Shown: one piece after another, positions 4,286 through 8,397 of the stretch
Position numbering within the stretch: position 1 is the stretch's first letter
Layout: every line of letters starts with the position of its first letter
DNA from: JBHIFE01 sp046760985
GTDB taxonomy: Bacteria > Chloroflexota > Dehalococcoidia > Dehalococcoidales > RBG-16-60-22
Length of the DNA stretch: 8,397 nucleotides
Reading direction: 5' to 3'
NCBI GenBank assembly: GCA_046760985.1
Contig: JBHIFE010000057.1
Coordinates: 1-8,397 of the forward strand
The notes under the pieces: model-generated
Databases searched by the model: none
The model's input: only the letters and a program-made list of their open reading frames with translations
Told to the model about the DNA's origin: nothing
Program-made: the position numbers and the translations under genes

Positions 4286-6859
4286 ATGATCCCCATTAAG
4301 TTAAGAATGCGCAACTTTATGTGCTACCGAGAGAATGTGCCCCCGCTCCACCTTGAAGGTATCCACACCGCCTGTCTGTCTGGTGATAATGGCAATGGTA
4401 AGTCAGCTTTAATTGATGCTATGACCTGGGCACTATGGGGACAAGCTCGGGCTAAAAGTGATGACGACCTAATTCACACCGGTCGGAGAGAGATGGAGGT
4501 GGAGTTTGACTTCGCTGTCGGGCAACAAACCTACCGCATCATACGTAAGCGTTCCAAGCCTCAACGACGACGAGGAAGCCGGGGACAACCCATGCTAGAA
4601 TTTCAGATAGCTACCGATGATGGCTTTAGGTCAATCACCGGCAACACTATTGCCCAAACACAGCAGAAAATTACCGACACCCTACATATGGACTATGAAA
4701 CCTTCATTAACAGCGCTCTCCTGCGGCAGGGTCACGCCGATGAATTCACCATCAAACGACCAGCCGAGCGCAAGGAAGTGCTAGCCAACATACTCAGACT
4801 TTCCTTCTATGATGAACTGGAAGCACAAGCCAAGGAGCTGGCTAAACAGCAAGAAACGGGAAAGGCACAACTGGAAAGTGCTATCCAAGACATTAATGAC
4901 GAACTAGCCCAAAAGCCAACCTATCAAGCCGAGTTTGAACAAGCGCAAAGTGAACTCTCTCAAATAGAAAAAGTAACCAAAGAAAAAGAATCCAGACTAA
5001 ACGAGCTACGTCAGGAAAAGGAATCTCTGGAAAGAAAAAAGGCACAATTAGAACAACTAGAGACACAAATAAGGGAAAGAGAAAGAAGCCTGGCGCTCTT
5101 GGATGAGCAGATTAAGCAACATCGCTTCCACATCAAAGAGTATGAAGAGCTAATCGCCCAGCGTTCCGTTATAGAAGAAGGCTATGCCCAATTTACTAAA
5201 ACTAAGAAATTAAATGATGAACTCAATCAAAAGTTAGGGACACTGGTCAAACTAAACGAGCGCAAGAGTCAGTTAATCAAGGCTATTGACACTGCACAAG
5301 CAGAGCTCGTCAAAGACCATGCCCTAACTCAAAGTAAAATCAACCAACTGGAATCCGAGTCACAGAAATTACCCCGGCTCAAGAATCAGCTGCAGCAGTC
5401 CCAGGCTCAATTACATCAGTTGACGGAACAAGAAGAAAGGCTAAGCCAGAAAAAGCGAACTAGCCAAGGAATACAGACTCAGGTCAATTATCTAGAGTCT
5501 AATAAAACCCAGCTAGAAAAGGAAATAAGGGAGATAGGCGAAAAACTTGACCTCCTGTCCAGCCAAACTGAGGCTAAATGTCCCTTATGTGAACGGGAGC
5601 TTGAGATAAACAGCCTAAGGCTTATTGAGTCAAAATACACCACTGATAGACAGGATAAATCCTATTCCCTACAATCAACTCAAACCGAGCTAGCTCAAAA
5701 GAAAGTAGAGCTTAAGTCGCTGGAAGAGGAAATATCTCAGGTGGAAGTACAACTAAACCAGGAGAAAATCTCGGCACAAAGTAAAGTCAGCATCCTTAAA
5801 AAGGAGATGACTGAGTCTGAAGAGGCAGATAAACAGTTAGCCGAAGAGAGAAGAAGGCTGTCTAAAATTGAACTGCACCTAGCCAGCAAGGATTTTGCCA
5901 CTATTGAACAAGAAGCATTAAAGGAAGTTGAAGGTGAATTAGCCAAACTTGACTACAATTCGGAACAGCATGAACAGGTGCGGCATCAACTGACCAATCT
6001 GGAACAGTATGAAAGTTCCAAGCTAAAGCTGGAAGAAGCTGACCGGCTCATTAACCAAGAAAAGGCGGCAGCTTCAAGAACTGAGGTAGCGACTCAGGAA
6101 CTGCGACACAGCCTAGAGACTGATAATCAAAAAAGACAGGGCTTAACCACGGAAGTCAACTTGCTCCCGCAACTAGTCAACGATATCGCTCAAGCTGAAA
6201 CTGAGCACCAAGCGCTAGTTACACAACAGAAGCAAGCCCAAGAGATATTGTGGGGTGTGAAGGCAAAGTTACAGCGTTGCACTGAACTGGAGATTAAAAA
6301 GAAGGAAAAGGAGGGGCTACTGGCTCAAACCACAAAACAGGAAAGTATTTATAAAGAACTGGCTAAAGCTTTCGGCAAGGGGGGAATACAAGCCTTGCTC
6401 ATTGAAATGGCACTCCCTGAGATTGAAGTCGAAGCCAATAAACTATTGGGACGCATGACCGATAATAGAATGCATGTGAAGTTTGAAACCCAAAGGGAAT
6501 CAAAGAAGGGAGACGTTATTGAAACTTTGGATATCAACATTTCTGACGAACTGGGAATGCGAAATTATGAAATGTTTAGCGGTGGTGAAGCCTTCCGGAT
6601 CAACTTTGCCATTCGCATTGCTCTATCCAAGCTATTAGCCAGGCGAGCTGGGGCACCACTCCCCACCCTAATCATTGACGAAGGCTTCGGCACCCAAGAT
6701 AGTACCGGTCTAGAAAAACTTAAAGAGGCGATAAACTCCATTCAAGACGATTTTGACAAGATAATTGTCATTACTCACATTGAGGAACTTAGAGATGCTT
6801 TTCCCGCCCGAATTGATGTCATCAAAACCGCCGAAGGCTCAACACTGTCAGTAAGCTAG
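4286..6859 (+). CDS. SbcC/Rad50-type DNA repair ATPase
   Basis: This is an SMC-like ABC ATPase that, with an Mre11/SbcD nuclease, tethers and trims double-strand breaks and cleaves hairpin DNA. The 857 residues show the whole layout: Walker A GDNGNGKS (33-40), Q-loop LLRQG with Gln148, a first coiled-coil arm about 175-430, the zinc hook CPLC with Cys432 and Cys435 almost exactly mid-protein, a second arm about 440-690, ABC signature FSGGE (764-768), Walker B LIIDEG (Asp798, Glu799), D-loop GTQD (802-805) and switch His831. Length is nearer to archaeal Rad50 than to the larger E. coli SbcC. GAGGA (4273-4277) lies eight bases before the ATG and supports the start. No mre11/sbcD gene lies beside it: ffh diverges upstream, and the HD-domain gene converges with five bases between stops. 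All catalytic motifs look intact. I leave the symbol open between sbcC and rad50. Confidence 0.93.
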   Translation: MIPIKLRMRNFMCYRENVPPLHLEGIHTACLSGDNGNGKSALIDAMTWALWGQARAKSDDDLIHTGRREMEVEFDFAVGQQTYRIIRKRSKPQRRRGSRGQPMLEFQIATDDGFRSITGNTIAQTQQKITDTLHMDYETFINSALLRQGHADEFTIKRPAERKEVLANILRLSFYDELEAQAKELAKQQETGKAQLESAIQDINDELAQKPTYQAEFEQAQSELSQIEKVTKEKESRLNELRQEKESLERKKAQLEQLETQIRERERSLALLDEQIKQHRFHIKEYEELIAQRSVIEEGYAQFTKTKKLNDELNQKLGTLVKLNERKSQLIKAIDTAQAELVKDHALTQSKINQLESESQKLPRLKNQLQQSQAQLHQLTEQEERLSQKKRTSQGIQTQVNYLESNKTQLEKEIREIGEKLDLLSSQTEAKCPLCERELEINSLRLIESKYTTDRQDKSYSLQSTQTELAQKKVELKSLEEEISQVEVQLNQEKISAQSKVSILKKEMTESEEADKQLAEERRRLSKIELHLASKDFATIEQEALKEVEGELAKLDYNSEQHEQVRHQLTNLEQYESSKLKLEEADRLINQEKAAASRTEVATQELRHSLETDNQKRQGLTTEVNLLPQLVNDIAQAETEHQALVTQQKQAQEILWGVKAKLQRCTELEIKKKEKEGLLAQTTKQESIYKELAKAFGKGGIQALLIEMALPEIEVEANKLLGRMTDNRMHVKFETQRESKKGDVIETLDINISDELGMRNYEMFSGGEAFRINFAIRIALSKLLARRAGAPLPTLIIDEGFGTQDSTGLEKLKEAINSIQDDFDKIIVITHIEELRDAFPARIDVIKTAEGSTLSVS

Positions 6860-6864
6860 CAATC

Positions 6865-7416
6865 TTATAGCCCCAGGTCGTCAGCAATCCCCTTCATTGC
6901 CTCCAGCCCCAGCTCAATAAACTCATCGAGCTCGAGTCCAATTTCACTGCATAAAGCAATTTGTTCCCGATTCGCCCCGGCAGCAAAGCCCTTTTCCTTA
7001 AATTTTTTCTTCACTGAATTAGCCTCAAGACCAGCTAATTTCTTGTCCGGGCGGACCAGGGCAGCCGCTATGATTAAACCAGTTAGCGGGTCAGCACAAA
7101 ATAAAGCCTTGTCCAGCTTCGTCTCACAAGGGACACCATGCCGCTCATTATGGCAGAGGATAGCATGAGACATAATCTCACTAGCTCCGAGTTCCCTCGC
7201 CAGGTCAGCTCCCAGCTTACTATGGCTGTCCATATCTCCCTCGGTAAGCTCTACATCTATATCATGCAGTAGCCCGGTAAGACCCCACTCCTGCTCATTC
7301 TCACCAAAGCGCCGGGCTAGAGCTCGCATAATAGCCTCAGTAGCCAGCATATGCTTCACCAGGTTTTCATTCTCAACATTAGCTTTAATCGAATCAATTA
7401 CCTCTTCGCGATCCAT
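6865..7416 (-). CDS. HD-domain (HDIG-type) metal-dependent hydrolase
   Basis: This is a 183-residue cytosolic protein of the HD phosphohydrolase superfamily, whose members hydrolyse phosphate esters or nucleotides with a divalent metal. The probable metal ligands are in order: His22, His51-Asp52 in GLLHDIDVE, His65 in MDSHSKLGA, His89 with His93 in CHNERHG, and Asp109 in FCADPLTGL. There are no membrane, sensor or nucleic-acid-binding domains, so it is a stand-alone HD protein and the substrate cannot be told from sequence. The ATG at 7416 is preceded by GAGG at an eight-base spacing. It follows uvrA on the same strand after 56 bases with no hairpin terminator seen, so the two may be co-transcribed. 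That does not by itself assign it to repair. Its stop converges with the SbcC/Rad50 stop. The family call is secure; the function is unknown. Confidence 0.88.
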   Translation of the reverse strand: MDREEVIDSIKANVENENLVKHMLATEAIMRALARRFGENEQEWGLTGLLHDIDVELTEGDMDSHSKLGADLARELGASEIMSHAILCHNERHGVPCETKLDKALFCADPLTGLIIAAALVRPDKKLAGLEANSVKKKFKEKGFAAGANREQIALCSEIGLELDEFIELGLEAMKGIADDLGL

Positions 7417-7472
7417 TCGTTCTGCCTCGCTTCTAGTTTAATCATAAAATCAGCATAAGTCCAGTAATACGA

Positions 7473-8397
7473 TTAACCGGTCAAAGCCGGCTCAATATCT
7501 TTAGGTAGCACTCTATCCAGATACCGCCCGGTGGCTGAAGTTCCCACTCGAGATACTTCCTCAGGGGTCCCCTTAGCCACGACATAGCCACCCTTATCAC
7601 CAGCTCCAGGTCCAAGGTCAATAATATAATCAGCATTCTTAATCACATCCAGGTGATGCTCAATGACAATCACCGTGTTACCAGCTTCAACCAGACGCTG
7701 TAGTACTCGGAGTAGTGCTGCTACGTCCTCAAAAGAGAGACCAGTAGTAGGTTCATCAAGGATATATAATGTCCTCCCTGTAGACCGCTTTGACAGCTCA
7801 GTAGCCAACTTTACTCGCTGTGCTTCACCACCGGAAAGGGTAGGTGCTGGCTGCCCGAGACGAATATAACCTAACCCCACATCATTTAAGGTCTCCAGCT
7901 TAGCCCTTACCCTAGGGAAATGCACAAAGAAAGACAGGGCTTGCTCTACTGTCATATCTAACACCTCAGCTATGTTCTTACCCTTAAATCTAATCTCCAG
8001 CGCCTCGCGATTATAACGCTTTCCTTTGCACACCTCACAGGGAACGGTTACATCAGGCAAAAACTGCATCTCAATCTGGATAAATCCCTCGCCGCGGCAG
8101 GCTTCGCAGCGTCCACCCTTAACATTAAACGAAAACCGCCCCGGTGGGTAGCCTCTCATCCGAGCCTCAGGCACAGTAGCGAAAAGCTCACGAACCGGGG
8201 TAAAGGTTCCAGTATAGGTAGCCGGGTTGCTACGAGGAGTGCGTCCAATAGGAGACTGGTCAATATTGACTACTTTATCAATATACTCCACACCGATAAT
8301 CTCATCACAGTCACCAGCCCTTTCCCTTGACCGATAAAACATCTGGGCTAGCTTTTTATGTAGGATTTCATCAATGAGGGTGCTCTTGCCACTGCCG
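7473..8397 (-). CDS. uvrA: Excinuclease ABC subunit UvrA, C-terminal part (5' end off the window)
   Basis: UvrA recognises damaged DNA in nucleotide excision repair and loads UvrB. The frame stays open to the right edge, so the Met at 8342 is internal: the residues before it, GSGKSTLIDEILHKLAQ, are the Walker A of the second ATPase domain. About 307 residues are visible of some 940 expected. In order (numbered from that Met): the conserved VNIDQSPIGRTPRSNPATYTG at 25-45, the C-terminal zinc module CEAC (79-82) and CEVC (102-105) with 19 residues between, ABC signature LSGGEAQRVKLATEL (169-183), Walker B LYILDEPTTGL (192-202), the switch His in VIEHHLDVIKNADYIIDLGPGAG (from 226), then a short tail ending PALTG. 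UvrA usually has TTGLHF after Walker B; here it is TTGLSF. The HD-domain gene lies 56 bases downstream on the same strand. The promoter and any LexA-type operator would be outside the window. Confidence 0.97.
   Translation of the reverse strand, partial: GSGKSTLIDEILHKKLAQMFYRSRERAGDCDEIIGVEYIDKVVNIDQSPIGRTPRSNPATYTGTFTPVRELFATVPEARMRGYPPGRFSFNVKGGRCEACRGEGFIQIEMQFLPDVTVPCEVCKGKRYNREALEIRFKGKNIAEVLDMTVEQALSFFVHFPRVRAKLETLNDVGLGYIRLGQPAPTLSGGEAQRVKLATELSKRSTGRTLYILDEPTTGLSFEDVAALLRVLQRLVEAGNTVIVIEHHLDVIKNADYIIDLGPGAGDKGGYVVAKGTPEEVSRVGTSATGRYLDRVLPKDIEPALTG

Noticed and set aside
7417..7472. Promoter or terminator in the uvrA/HD-domain gap
   Set aside because: Only a TATGAT-like -10 without a -35 and no stable hairpin; not enough to call either.
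8340..8342. Met codon at 8342 as the start of the UvrA gene
   Set aside because: The 18 residues upstream in frame contain the Walker A GSGKST of the second ATPase domain.

Overview
The window is a compact block of housekeeping genes for DNA replication, transcription, repair and protein targeting. It looks like a free-living bacterium of moderate GC, most likely Chloroflexota and probably Dehalococcoidia. That placement is an inference from three things: a primase with an expanded Toprim segment directly followed by a sigma-70 gene, the long spacer between sigma regions 1.2 and 2.1, and the general character of Ffh and UvrA. No phage, transposase, CRISPR, rRNA or tRNA signal was seen.

Layout. 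(1) Positions 1-2636, plus strand: the 3' part of dnaG (its 5' end lies off the left edge), then a complete rpoD, four bases apart, with the dnaG stop codon inside the rpoD Shine-Dalgarno sequence. (2) 2640-3968, minus strand: complete ffh, convergent with rpoD with only three bases between the stop codons. (3) 3969-4285: a 317-base divergent intergenic region and the least ordinary part of the window. Toward ffh it holds two sigma-70-type promoters: a distal one with exact consensus boxes and 17-base spacing, and a proximal one so close to the ATG that the leader would be about 5-7 bases. Between them is a long hairpin with a 14-bp perfect stem that grows to 19 pairs, through G-U pairs, only in the minus-strand RNA. 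A 33-codon plus-strand ORF with a good Shine-Dalgarno overlaps the distal promoter and is doubtful. (4) 4286-6859, plus strand: a complete SbcC/Rad50-type ATPase with a zinc hook. (5) 6865-8397, minus strand: an HD-domain hydrolase downstream of the 3' part of uvrA, whose 5' end lies off the right edge.

How the genes relate. DnaG primes replication and sigma-A directs housekeeping transcription, the classic macromolecular-synthesis pairing. Ffh targets membrane proteins co-translationally. SbcC/Rad50 and UvrA serve double-strand-break processing and nucleotide excision repair. All coding genes are conventional. The candidate for something undescribed is the ffh upstream region, which may be a structured leader or a small RNA gene; this rests on sequence pattern only.
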